Source: Phytopythium helicoides | Lineage: Eukaryota > Oomycota > Peronosporomycetes > Pythiales > Pythiaceae | Length of the DNA stretch: 64,000 nucleotides | Assembly: GCA_024867545.1 (NCBI GenBank) | Contig: JANFNE010000026.1 | Coordinates: 372,001-436,000, forward strand | Direction: 5' to 3' | Part shown: positions 28,205-37,589 of the stretch, piece by piece | How positions within the stretch are numbered: the stretch's first letter is position 1 | Layout: every line of letters starts with the position of its first letter | Position numbers and translations under genes: made by a program | The notes under the pieces: generated by a model | The model's input: the letters and a program-made list of their open reading frames with translations, nothing else | The model's database searches: none | What the model was told of the DNA's origin: nothing

Positions 28205-30547
28205 ATGCTGACCTCGTGGCTGCGTGCGACCGCCTTGGCGAGCCTCGGACTTACCGCTGTATTTGCTTGGGACGAATGGGACTCGCAGGCTGACGCCATC
28301 GTATCGGCCATGACCACGCAGCAGCTCATTGGTCAGATGACCCAGTTGGACGTCTCCCTGCTACTTAACGACTCGTACCAGGTTGACGAAGACGCAGTGC
28401 GCAAGTACGCTCGTCTTGGTGTCGGCTCGTACCTCAACTCGCCATTCTCAGGTGGACCAGAAAACGAAACCTACTGGTGGACTGCTGAGGAGTGGAGAGA
28501 AGCTATTTCAACTATCCAGCGCATTACGCTCGAAGAGAATGGCGGACACCCCATGATCTACGGTCTCGACTCCGTGCACGGCGCCATCTACGTCGGCAAC
28601 ACGATCAAGTTCGGTCAGCAGATCAACGGTGGTGCGTCGTTCAACCCCGACCTCGTGTACGAGATGGGTCGCATTGCTGGGCGGGACACGACTGCAGCCG
28701 GGGTATCATGGATCTTTGGGCCAATTCTTGAAATCACTCGTAACCCGCTGTGGGCTCGTACATATGAGACGTTTGGTGAGGACCCCTACCTGGTTGCTAC
28801 CATGGCGGATGCGATCATCCGAGGCATGCAGAGCAACAATGGTACTGCCGCATGTATGAAGCATTTCATCGGCTACTCGAAGACACCAAATGGTCATGAC
28901 CGCGATGCTGTGACAATGACTGACTTCGAACTACTCAACTACTTCATGCCATCATTCCTTGCTGCAGTCGACGCAGGTGTGCTGACGGCGATGGAGAACT
29001 ACGTGTCAGTAAACGGTATGCCAACGATTGCGAACCCCAAGCTTATGAATGACCTGCTGCGTACCGATCTGGGTTTTGAAGGATTTATTGTGTCCGACTA
29101 CGGCGAGATTAACAACCTGAACTCATGGCATCGCGTGGCTCGCGACGAAAACGAGGCTGTGCTGATGTCACTTTCTCGCACAACTCTCGACATGAGCATG
29201 GTTGCCACTGACACTTCGTTCATCAATGGGACTGAACTGGTGCTGGATGAATATCCACAGATTGTTAGTCGCTTGCGCGACTCAGCTCGGCGTGTTGTCA
29301 AGACCAAGCTCCGCATTGGTTTGTACGACAATCCTGTACCTGGTGAGGAGAACGTCGAGCTGATCGGCAACGCTGATGACGTCGCGGCTGCGCTGGAACT
29401 CGCTCGCGAGTCGATTGTGCTGCTCCAGAACAACGACAGTACTCTACCTCTACCCAGCGGACAGTCCGTCTTCCTCACAGGTCCATCCGCTGATGACATT
29501 GGTCTTCAATGTGGAGGTTGGACGACGAGTTGGCAAGGATACTCGGACCTCAACAGCATCTTCGCCCACGGTATTACGGTCAAGACCGGAATCGAGAACA
29601 TCGTTGGCAATGGCAGCGTCACATACTTCAACGGACTCTACACCAACGGATCCTACTCGGACGCAGACCTCGCCACCGCCAAGCAGCTCGCAGCGCAGGC
29701 CGAATACACCATCGCAGTCATCGGCGAGCCGACGTACGCCGAGAAACCCGGAGACATCAACGACCTGGCGCTGCCGTACGGTCAGATCGAGTACGTGAAG
29801 GAGCTGGCGGCGACTGGCACAAAGGTCATCGTGGTGCTGTTTGAGGGTCGTCCGCGTCTTCTTGGTGACTTGCCGGAGAATGTACACGCGATTGTGCACG
29901 GTCTTCTTGCATGCGAGCAGGGCGGCAAGGCTGTTGCGGAGATTCTGTATGGTGAGGTGAACCCTAGTGGTCGTCTCCCGATCACGTACCCGAAGGACGA
30001 GGCGAACGTTGGCATACCATACAACCATCTTGTCAACACTCAATGTGCAGCTACATACACGTACTACTACTGTGAAAACCAATGGGACTTTGGCACCGGC
30101 CTCAGCTACACGACCTTCGACTACTCGGACCTCACGCTCAGCACTCACAACATCACCTCGAGCTCGGATGCGATCAACGTGTCAGTCACGGTGACCAACT
30201 CTGGATCGGTGACTGGCAAGGAAACCGTCATGCTGTTCATCACGCAGCCGTTCCGATCGTTCATAGTTCCGGAGACGAAGATGTTGAAGAAGTTCAACAA
30301 GATCAGTCTGGAGGCGGGCGAGTCGACGACGGTGTCGTTCACGCTGACGGCGGAGGACTGGAGCGTGTACTACCCTCAGATCGGTCAGGGTCTGAAGCTG
30401 GTTGCGGAGGATGCGGACTATGTGATCGCCATCAAGCCGGAGACTGACTGCGACGTCTACAATACAACTGCCGAGAACCCTCTGTGCGCGACGTTCAACA
30501 TCAACACTGGCGAGCACCCGTACCTATCGCTGGCGCCGCTGATGTAA
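28205..30547 (+). CDS. Secreted beta-glucosidase, glycoside hydrolase family 3 (copy 1)
   Basis: This is a predicted retaining GH3 enzyme that releases terminal glucose from beta-glucans or cello-oligosaccharides, outside the cell. It has 780 residues, with a signal peptide to about residue 21 (AVFA). The first domain is a TIM barrel with KHFIGYSKTPNGHDRD and the nucleophile Asp298 in GFIVSDYGEINN. The alpha/beta sandwich domain (VLLQNNDSTLPLP onward) and the fibronectin-III-like C-terminal domain (TVTNSGSVTGKETVMLF) are complete. It has many N-glycosylation sites and no introns. It is the most divergent of the four copies in its N-terminal half but almost identical to copy 2 in the middle. 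Confidence 0.95.
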   Translation: MLTSWLRATALASLGLTAVFAWDEWDSQADAIVSAMTTQQLIGQMTQLDVSLLLNDSYQVDEDAVRKYARLGVGSYLNSPFSGGPENETYWWTAEEWREAISTIQRITLEENGGHPMIYGLDSVHGAIYVGNTIKFGQQINGGASFNPDLVYEMGRIAGRDTTAAGVSWIFGPILEITRNPLWARTYETFGEDPYLVATMADAIIRGMQSNNGTAACMKHFIGYSKTPNGHDRDAVTMTDFELLNYFMPSFLAAVDAGVLTAMENYVSVNGMPTIANPKLMNDLLRTDLGFEGFIVSDYGEINNLNSWHRVARDENEAVLMSLSRTTLDMSMVATDTSFINGTELVLDEYPQIVSRLRDSARRVVKTKLRIGLYDNPVPGEENVELIGNADDVAAALELARESIVLLQNNDSTLPLPSGQSVFLTGPSADDIGLQCGGWTTSWQGYSDLNSIFAHGITVKTGIENIVGNGSVTYFNGLYTNGSYSDADLATAKQLAAQAEYTIAVIGEPTYAEKPGDINDLALPYGQIEYVKELAATGTKVIVVLFEGRPRLLGDLPENVHAIVHGLLACEQGGKAVAEILYGEVNPSGRLPITYPKDEANVGIPYNHLVNTQCAATYTYYYCENQWDFGTGLSYTTFDYSDLTLSTHNITSSSDAINVSVTVTNSGSVTGKETVMLFITQPFRSFIVPETKMLKKFNKISLEAGESTTVSFTLTAEDWSVYYPQIGQGLKLVAEDADYVIAIKPETDCDVYNTTAENPLCATFNINTGEHPYLSLAPLM

Positions 30548-30829
30548 GTGTGGTTTGAAACATCTGAATTTGGACTGGACTCGACTTGGAAGTATTGGGA
30601 CGCTGAAGACCGTCAAGTAGTAGAAGTAGAGCAGTCGCCTACAAAATGATAAATACTTCACTTGCGGGCTTGACCCTGAGAGTCGACACCAGTGTGGCAG
30701 CTTCTTGCTTGAATTCCTGAGTTTACGGAACAAGAAGACGAACCGCTCGCTTTGTTTTCGATGTGATCGCTTCCAAGGGGACTTACAGTTGTCCACTACT
30801 CCGGAGTAGGCAGGACAGCGAAAGAGGCA

Positions 30830-32080
30830 ATGACGACGCCTTACGACCTACCGTCGAGCGCCATGCAGCTTCGACACTCGCCATCAGGCATACAAGACCT
30901 GTTGGAGCAGGCAAGTGACCACGTGACAGCAGCGATGCAGCAGTTCGAGATTGATGAGCGAGCCAGAAACGCTGAAGTAAGCGACAGCAATACCAACAGC
31001 AACTTTTTCATTGCTCCATGCCGTCTTGAATCCCGATCGAGAAGCATCAAGGCTATACTGGCTGTCTTCTTCCGACGCTCGTTCAAAACGAAACAACAAC
31101 AGGAGTGCTCAAGTCTCGCTGATGAAGCCGACGACGACAACTACCGACGGCTCAAAAGTGGATTCACGACGCTGGTGGAGCATGTTGAGGCGCTGGACAG
31201 AAGTCGAGTGAGATTGAGCTGCGTGCTCGGTCAGCTGCGAGAATGCAGTGACGAACTTGACGAGATCTCACGCGAGGCGGTCGCGGCATCAACGGATCCA
31301 GGCGGCAATCATGACGAAGCATTGACATTTGCACATGGATTTTACGGCCCCGCTCTTGACTCGCTCATCGTGCGTTCCAATTCCTGGTTCCTTGGCTGGA
31401 ATGCATACTGACTAAAGGAAGGGCTGGATGATGAATGATAGGCTTTGCTGGATGAGCGCGTATGTCCGCAGACCGAGAGCAAGCGCCAGCAACTGCTTGC
31501 GTTCCAGGTATTTGTGTGTTGCTTCGATGGATGGCTATTCTTGATGGAGACGATGTACGGCTCATCCTCCGTTTGCTACACAGGAAAAGTTGCAAGAGCG
31601 CGATCACCTCCGACGCGCTGTACTAGAAGCACAACACAAGGTATTTATCTCGCATCCGAACACAGGAGGTCAATTCGCTGACCCAACCACACTCATACTC
31701 ACACTCAGATGCACTCCCTACAAGACGCGCTATCTAAAGGCAAGAAGGGTGTGAGCTTTGAAGAGCTGCACACCGCTAACCACGAGGTAGGCGTCGGTCA
31801 AGTGACGATTCGGCAATCTCTCTTACTTCGCCCTTCTTCACAGTTCAACACGCTGCGCCGCCGTCTAGAGGCTATGACGGCTGCACTTGAGCACGTGTTT
31901 CGCTTCCACGCTCGTCTGGACCAGTGCGTCGCGTCACCGGAGCTGAGGATGGCAAGCCACGACCATGTTGCCTTTGTGTAGCCATGCCACCATCCGGATA
32001 ACCGTTCTTGTGCTCTTATGTCGTAGGTACAGCACGGCGTGTCTCAGCTCTTGACGAGCCTGGAGCAAGCTTTCGAGTGA
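30830..32080 (+). CDS. Coiled-coil protein of unknown function, about six or seven small exons
   Basis: I do not recognise this family. Exons are 30830-31369 (possibly interrupted by an in-frame 126-bp intron at 30977-31102, GTAAGC...CAG), 31442-31507, 31584-31640, 31709-31786 and one starting at 31844. All introns used so far are phase 0, 57-76 bp, GT-AG. The protein is helical throughout (VEALDRSRVRLSCVLGQLRE, EKLQERDHLRRAVLEAQHK, FNTLRRRLEAMTAALEHVF). A final segment HGVSQLLTSLEQAFE and stop at 32078-32080 fits the coil. The last intron is not clean: the best donor (GTGCGT at 31923) gives the wrong phase, so one base may be missing there or another splice is used. Exon detail is inference. 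Confidence 0.6.
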
Positions 32081-33298
32081 CTGACCAGTCACTGAATCGA
32101 GCCAGTTCGAGACGCCCGTCGCCACGATTGCCAGGCATGTTTGCCGCCGTGGAGAGGCGAGAAACTCTGCATTCGTGCTCTGAAGTTGTAGAAACCCCCA
32201 AGAGCTGAAAGTTGCGTGATTTTCGACTGATGTGTTGGTGTCCGTAGTTGGAGTTTACGATATTGTAGTGAGCTGCAACCTGATGGACACCAGAGGGTCC
32301 TACTCTGATTTGCGTCGGTGAAGATCAGTCATCTTCTACTTGATTCATGCGTGGGTCGGCCGATTGCAGCTCGGTATTCGCGTTTTCTGATGAGCGATGG
32401 TGTAGAGCTCGAAAAACCTAGTTTTATCTTGTGTTGAGGGCCACAGCTCGAGTGGAATGCTTGGACGCTGCATGGATGACTCCCACACGCGAAGCAATCA
32501 TTGAGGTGTAAGCGCTAGCGGTTCGCTTGTCCATGATCCACGCCAGAGGATTTGAAGCCCGAGAGGCTACGCTTGTGTACAGCACTGGTAGCGGAGCTGT
32601 GCACAACGGTATCACGTAATGGCTGGCGCTCGAGTCACTCATGCGATGTCGCAGTGCCAGCAACGGGACCACGTTGAAGTCAGATCCAGAAATCCACTGG
32701 AGATCGCTCGCCGTGCTCGCTCGCATGGTCTCTGATCATCGCGCCCGCCTCTGATGCACATACTTCAGTCTTGATGGCCGACGTCGCTTCCTTTGCAGCT
32801 TCAGGAAACCTTTGCAGCAAACCACACCCTGCCTTGCACGCGATTGACAAGAGACCCGTCAAGAGGTTCAGGTTGCATTGACCAAGCGCAGGTACTATCG
32901 AAAGTAGTAAACACTGTGAGATCCTGGTATAATCAAAACTACTGCAGGTTTAGTAAGCACCAACAGATCCTGTTGCTTTGCAGCAGAGGTTGGCCATCAA
33001 CGCTAATCCACAATCACGCCATGGCCATCAACACACGAGCCAAGTTCAACCAAGCAGACAAGATGGCGTGCATTATTTTGTGTTGAACGTGTACTATAGC
33101 ATGTCCGGTGAGATCGAGGTCTTGGGGCGTTTGATCGGCAAGACAGCGAGTACTCCTCCATGAGAGCCTCTGGCTTTCCGCTCGATCCGCTCCGAAGCCA
33201 AGCACACCAATCTCTCACTTTGCCATTCACTTCCAAGCGCGCAAACCACCTCCAACAAGTGCTCCATCAGCCTCTCTTCACCAGTTCGCAAGACTACC
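32081..33298. other. GH3 copy 2 upstream region, paralogous to that of copy 4
   Basis: No gene is supported. Scattered stretches match the 5' flank of GH3 copy 4: near 32280 and 45850 (GATGGACAC... then TCTACTTGATTC), near 32650 and 46190 (AGCAACGGG, AAGTCAGATCCAGAA), and near 32850 and 46365 (AAGAGACCC). The flank was therefore duplicated with the gene. Short minus-strand open frames here (32424-32862) have no recognisable domain. Confidence 0.55.
33025..33298 (+). promoter_or_regulatory. Conserved proximal 5' flank of GH3 copy 2
   Basis: The block from CATCAACACACGAGCC through GGTGAGATCGAGGTCTTG and CAAGACAGCGAGTACTCCTC to the start codon is strongly conserved in front of copies 3 and 4 (45021-45319 minus, 46468-46766 plus). 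It probably includes the core promoter and 5' UTR. Copy 1 lacks it. Confidence 0.55.
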
Positions 33299-35644
33299 AT
33301 GCTGACCTCGTGGCTGCGCGCGGCCGTCGTGGCGAGCCTAGGACTCACTGCTGTCTCCGCATGGGACGAATGGGATTCGCAAGCCGACGCCATCGTAGCG
33401 ACCATGACCGCGCAGCAGCTCATCGGTCAGATGACCCAAATCGACATCTCGGTGCTCCTCAATGAATCCAAGCTCCTTGACGAAGACCTTGTACGCTCAT
33501 ACGCTCGTCTTGGCGTCGGCTCATACCTTACCAGTCCCTTCATCAACGGTCCGCTCAATGGGACGTACGCATGGGATGCTGAGCAGTGGCGCGTTGCAAT
33601 CAACACCATCCAGCAGATCACGCTCGAAGAGAACGGCGGACACCCCATGATCTACGGTATTGACTCGGTCCATGGTGCTGTCTTCGTCAGCAACGCGGTC
33701 AAGTTCGGTCAGCAGATCAACGGCGGTGCGTCGTTCAACCCCGACCTCGTGTACGAGATGGGCCGTGTTGCTGCTCGTGACACCGCAGCTACTGGTATCC
33801 CATGGCTTTTTGCACCGATTCTCGAGATCTCACGCAACCCGCTGTGGGCTCGTACATATGAGACGTTTGGTGAGGACCCCCACCTGGTTGCCACTATGGG
33901 GAGTGCTATCATCCGGGGTATGCAGAGCAACAACGGCTCCGCAGCTTGCATGAAGCATTTCATCGGCTACTCGAAGACACCGACTGGTCATGACCGCGAT
34001 GGTGTTGTGATGACCGACTTCGAGCTTCTCAACTACTTCATGCCGTCGTTCCGTGCTGCGATCGATGCTGGGGTGCTCACAGCAATGGAAAACTACATCT
34101 CCATGAACGGCATGCCGACAGTTGCAAACTCCAAGCTACTGAATGACTTGCTGCGCAACGATCTCGGCTTCGATGGCTTCGTCGTGTCAGACTACAACGA
34201 AATCAACAACCTCAACGAGTGGCACCGCGTGGCTCGTAACAAGGATGAAGCCGTGCGTATGTCTATCACGCGCACGTCACTCGATATGAGCATGGTTGCC
34301 GCTGACACCTCGTTCACGAACGGGTCGGAGCTACTTCTCAGTGAAGATCCCGAGATCATTAGCCGTATTCGTGAGTCTGCTCGGCGTGTTGTCAAGACCA
34401 AGCTCCGCATCGGTTTGTACGACAATCCTGTACCTGGTGAGGAGAACGTCGAGCTCGTAGGCAACGCTGATGACGTCGCGGCTGCGCTGGAACTCGCTCG
34501 CGAATCGATTGTGCTGCTCCAGAACAACGACAGTACTCTACCTCTACCCAGCGGACAGTCCGTCTTCCTCACAGGTCCTTCTGCGGACAACATTGGTCTT
34601 CAATGTGGCGGCTGGACTGCGAAATGGCAAGGATACTCGGATCAGGAGCAGCTGTTCTCGCATGGTATCACAGTCAAGACCGGAATCGAGAACATCGTTG
34701 GCAATGGCAGCGTCACATACTTCAACGGACTCTACACCAACGGATCCTACTCGGACGCAGACCTCGCCACCGCCAAGCAGCTCGCAGCCCAGGCCGAATA
34801 CACCATCGCAGTCATCGGCGAGCCGACGTACGCCGAGAAACCCGGAGACATCAACGACCTGGCGCTGCCGTACGGTCAGATCGAGTACGTGAAGGAGCTG
34901 GCGGCGACTGGCACAAAGGTCATCGTGGTGCTGTTCGAGGGTCGTCCGCGTCTTCTTGGTGACTTGCCGGAGAATGTACACGCGATTGTGCACGGTCTTC
35001 TTGCATGCGAGCAGGGCGGCAAGGCTGTTGCGGAGATTCTGTATGGCGAGGTGAACCCTAGTGGTCGTCTCCCGATCACGTACCCGAAGGACGAGGCGAA
35101 CGTTGGCATCCCGTACAACCACTACGTGAGCACCAAGTGCTCGAATGGTAACAAGTACTACTACTGTGAAAACCAATGGGACTTTGGCACTGGCCTCAGC
35201 TACACGACCTTCAACTACTCGGACCTCACGCTCAGCACTCACAACATCACCTCGAGCTCGGATGCGATCAACGTGTCAGTCACGGTGACCAACTCTGGAT
35301 CGGTGACTGGCAAGGAGACCGTCATGCTGTTTATCACGCAGCCGTTCCGATCGTTCATGGTTCCAGAGACGAAGATGTTGAAGAAGTTCAACAAGATCAG
35401 TCTGGAGCCGGGCGAGTCGACGACGGTGTCATTCACGCTGACGGCGGAGGACTGGAGCGTGTACTACCCTCAGATCGGTCAGGGTCTGAAGCTGGTTGCG
35501 GAGGACGCGGACTACGTTGTCTCGATCAAGCCGGAGACGGAGTGCAATGTGTACAACTCGTCGATGCCTGCCAACCCTCTGTGCGCGACGTTCAACATCA
35601 ACACTGGCGAGCACCCGTACCTGTCGCTGGCGCCGCTGATGTAA
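33299..35644 (+). CDS. Secreted beta-glucosidase, glycoside hydrolase family 3 (copy 2)
   Basis: This has the same three-domain GH3 layout as copy 1, with 781 residues. The signal peptide ends AVSA at residue 21, the barrel has KHFIGYSKTPTGHDRD, and the nucleophile is Asp298 in GFVVSDYNEINN. The first 360 residues resemble copies 3 and 4; a middle block (about 34380-35110) is nearly base-identical to copy 1, including silent sites. This mosaic suggests gene conversion. It is complete, with no introns, and ends in the shared LSLAPLM. Confidence 0.95.
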   Translation: MLTSWLRAAVVASLGLTAVSAWDEWDSQADAIVATMTAQQLIGQMTQIDISVLLNESKLLDEDLVRSYARLGVGSYLTSPFINGPLNGTYAWDAEQWRVAINTIQQITLEENGGHPMIYGIDSVHGAVFVSNAVKFGQQINGGASFNPDLVYEMGRVAARDTAATGIPWLFAPILEISRNPLWARTYETFGEDPHLVATMGSAIIRGMQSNNGSAACMKHFIGYSKTPTGHDRDGVVMTDFELLNYFMPSFRAAIDAGVLTAMENYISMNGMPTVANSKLLNDLLRNDLGFDGFVVSDYNEINNLNEWHRVARNKDEAVRMSITRTSLDMSMVAADTSFTNGSELLLSEDPEIISRIRESARRVVKTKLRIGLYDNPVPGEENVELVGNADDVAAALELARESIVLLQNNDSTLPLPSGQSVFLTGPSADNIGLQCGGWTAKWQGYSDQEQLFSHGITVKTGIENIVGNGSVTYFNGLYTNGSYSDADLATAKQLAAQAEYTIAVIGEPTYAEKPGDINDLALPYGQIEYVKELAATGTKVIVVLFEGRPRLLGDLPENVHAIVHGLLACEQGGKAVAEILYGEVNPSGRLPITYPKDEANVGIPYNHYVSTKCSNGNKYYYCENQWDFGTGLSYTTFNYSDLTLSTHNITSSSDAINVSVTVTNSGSVTGKETVMLFITQPFRSFMVPETKMLKKFNKISLEPGESTTVSFTLTAEDWSVYYPQIGQGLKLVAEDADYVVSIKPETECNVYNSSMPANPLCATFNINTGEHPYLSLAPLM

Positions 35645-35776
35645 GTGCTGTAGGTGGTATCTGAGCCTGGTCTTCCCTCAATGGCTCGCTTGTGTAGCAA
35701 AAGACCACCAAGTAGTAGGCGTAGCGCGTTCGTCTGCAGAATAGCAAAGGCATCCTTTGAAGCTTTGACATCGACA

Positions 35777-35828
35777 AGTTGCCTTTGTGTAGCCATCAAT
35801 GACCATCGTGTCTGACTGACCAGTCACT
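35777..35828 (+). pseudogene. Remnant of a second copy of the coiled-coil gene 3' end
   Basis: GTTGCCTTTGTGTAGCCAT at 35778-35796 matches 31967-31985 exactly (last intron region of the coiled-coil gene). TGACTGACCAGTCACT at 35813-35828 matches 32078-32093 (its stop codon region). Both matches are in the same order and orientation, downstream of a GH3 gene as in the intact locus. The intervening sequence is deleted. It is a short relic with no coding capacity. Confidence 0.55.
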
Positions 35829-35868
35829 CCTTCGAGCCATCCTCCTCCCCACGCAAAGATCCGCCACC

Positions 35869-37407
35869 ATGGCGCTGCTGCCGCTGCTTCTATCGCTGCT
35901 GCTGGCCGCGAGCGCTGGCCCCGCCGCCGCCTGCGATGCGCACGACGTGCTGTGGCTCTGGAGCGGCGCGCTGACGTCTCACTCCGTCGACTTCCGGCTG
36001 GGGCTGCGCGCCGGCAGCGCCTGCGACGCGCGCGACCTGCTGCTCTACGCGTTCCCGACGCTGCAGGCGGACGAGCGGCCGCACTCGTCGGTCGCCGCGT
36101 GCGCCGTCGTGGCCGCGACTGAGGCGCCGGACCGCCCGCTGCGAGAGGACGAGAAGCTGACGCGCGTCTTGGCCTGCGAGCTCCAGGACCTGCACCCGCG
36201 GCGCGCCTACCGCTACGAGCTGACGCTGCTGCGCTCCGGGGACGTGGCGAGGAGCGGGAGCTTCCGCACGCCCGCGGCCGAGGGCGAGCCCTTCAGCTTC
36301 CGCCTGGCGTTCGCGTCCTGCGCGGATGAAGACTCGGACCCGCGCGTGTTCCAGCACGTGACGCAGCAGTACCCCGGCGCGCTGCTCTTCCTGCACATGG
36401 GCGACCTGCACTACCACAACCTGGCCGTGGACGACGTCGGGGCCTTCCGAGATGCATACACGTCCATGTTCACGTCGCCCGCGGGCCGCGCCATGCTGGA
36501 GATGCAGCTCCCGTTCGCGTACATGTGGGACGACCACGACTACGGCCCCGACAACAGCGACAAGACTGCACCGGGACGCAACGCGTCGGTGCGCGCGTAC
36601 CGAGAGTTTGTGCCGCACTACCCGCTGGTGAGTGAGAGCGAGGGAGAGCAACTTGGACCAGTGCACCAGGCGTTCACGATTGGACGCGTGCGCATCCTGC
36701 TGACGGACCTGCGGTCTGCACGGACGCCCAACCTGGCTCCAGACATGCCGTCCAAGACTGTGCTCGGACCCAAGCAGAAGCGCTGGTTCAAGCAGGAGCT
36801 CGTGCGCGCGACCACGGACCCGGACATCAAGCTCATACTTTGGTGCAGCACCATGCCGTGGATCGACGACGAGCGCAAGTGGGGCTACTTCAAGTATGAG
36901 CAGCAGGAGATCGCCAACTACATCAAGGGCCACGGGCTCAACAAGTGGGTGCCGATCATCATTGTGGCCGGCGACGCACATATGCTTGCAGTCGACGATG
37001 GCAGCAACAGTCCCGGCAATCTAACCACCCTGCACGCTGCGGCGCTCGGTCGACCCGGTTCCATCAAGGGAGGTCCATACAGCCACGGGGCATTTCCAGG
37101 ATCAGGACAGTACGGCGTGCTTGACATTACCGACTCGGGTGGCGATGACGTGTGCGTGTACTACCGAGGCGTCAACATGGACAAGGGCGTGCTGGTCGAG
37201 TACGACACGTGCGACCCGAGCCGCACACCGCCACGCGAGCCCTACTACCCGCCACCAGTGATTGTGCGCCAGATGCAGCGCTTCTACAAGAAAAACAAGG
37301 TGCTAGTCACCAGTGGCGTGGTTATCGTTTTCGCGGGAATCATCTACGCGATTGGGTCGATCGTGGTAGTGCTTCGCCGCCGCTCGGATCCCAAGAAGCG
37401 CATGTGA
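35869..37407 (+). CDS. PhoD-like metallophosphatase/phosphodiesterase, secreted and C-terminally membrane-anchored
   Basis: This is a 512-residue protein of the alkaline phosphatase D-like superfamily. The signal peptide is Leu/Ala-rich (residues 1-20). Metal-binding motifs of the family are present: FASCADEDSDPRVF, LHMGDLHYHN, MWDDHDYGPDNSD and, late, VAGDAHM. A single membrane helix near the C-terminus (VTSGVVIVFAGIIYAIGSIVVV) followed by RRRSDPKKRM predicts a type I membrane protein with the catalytic domain outside or luminal. No introns. The exact substrate (phosphodiester or phosphomonoester) is not inferable. Confidence 0.9.
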   Translation: MALLPLLLSLLLAASAGPAAACDAHDVLWLWSGALTSHSVDFRLGLRAGSACDARDLLLYAFPTLQADERPHSSVAACAVVAATEAPDRPLREDEKLTRVLACELQDLHPRRAYRYELTLLRSGDVARSGSFRTPAAEGEPFSFRLAFASCADEDSDPRVFQHVTQQYPGALLFLHMGDLHYHNLAVDDVGAFRDAYTSMFTSPAGRAMLEMQLPFAYMWDDHDYGPDNSDKTAPGRNASVRAYREFVPHYPLVSESEGEQLGPVHQAFTIGRVRILLTDLRSARTPNLAPDMPSKTVLGPKQKRWFKQELVRATTDPDIKLILWCSTMPWIDDERKWGYFKYEQQEIANYIKGHGLNKWVPIIIVAGDAHMLAVDDGSNSPGNLTTLHAAALGRPGSIKGGPYSHGAFPGSGQYGVLDITDSGGDDVCVYYRGVNMDKGVLVEYDTCDPSRTPPREPYYPPPVIVRQMQRFYKKNKVLVTSGVVIVFAGIIYAIGSIVVVLRRRSDPKKRM

Positions 37408-37589
37408 GTGGCCATTGCATCTCTCCTTGGTAGATGGAGCGAATCGCAATCAGTTAAATATATTGTCGATTTTGGTGGCTCATGTGAAGCATCCAACTGC
37501 GCGAGCGCTGTCGAGGGGGCAGGAAATACACGAAGCTGTGAATATCAAACAGGCCGACTCGCACGATTGACATACTTGAGCGATGAATG

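Noticed and set aside
29450..30148. A 232-codon antisense frame inside GH3 copy 1, repeated at 34544-35242 in copy 2 and in part in copies 3 and 4
   Set aside because: It recurs only because the GH3 genes are paralogous. It has no domain or start context and is fully covered by the GH3 frame.
32424..32862. Minus-strand open frames in the GH3 copy 2 upstream region as a possible decayed gene
   Set aside because: The region is shared with copy 4's flank, but the open frames are not kept there and no domain is visible.
35890..36981. A 363-codon minus-strand frame opposite the PhoD-like gene
   Set aside because: It is a codon-bias shadow; the plus strand carries the metallophosphatase motifs, signal peptide and membrane anchor.
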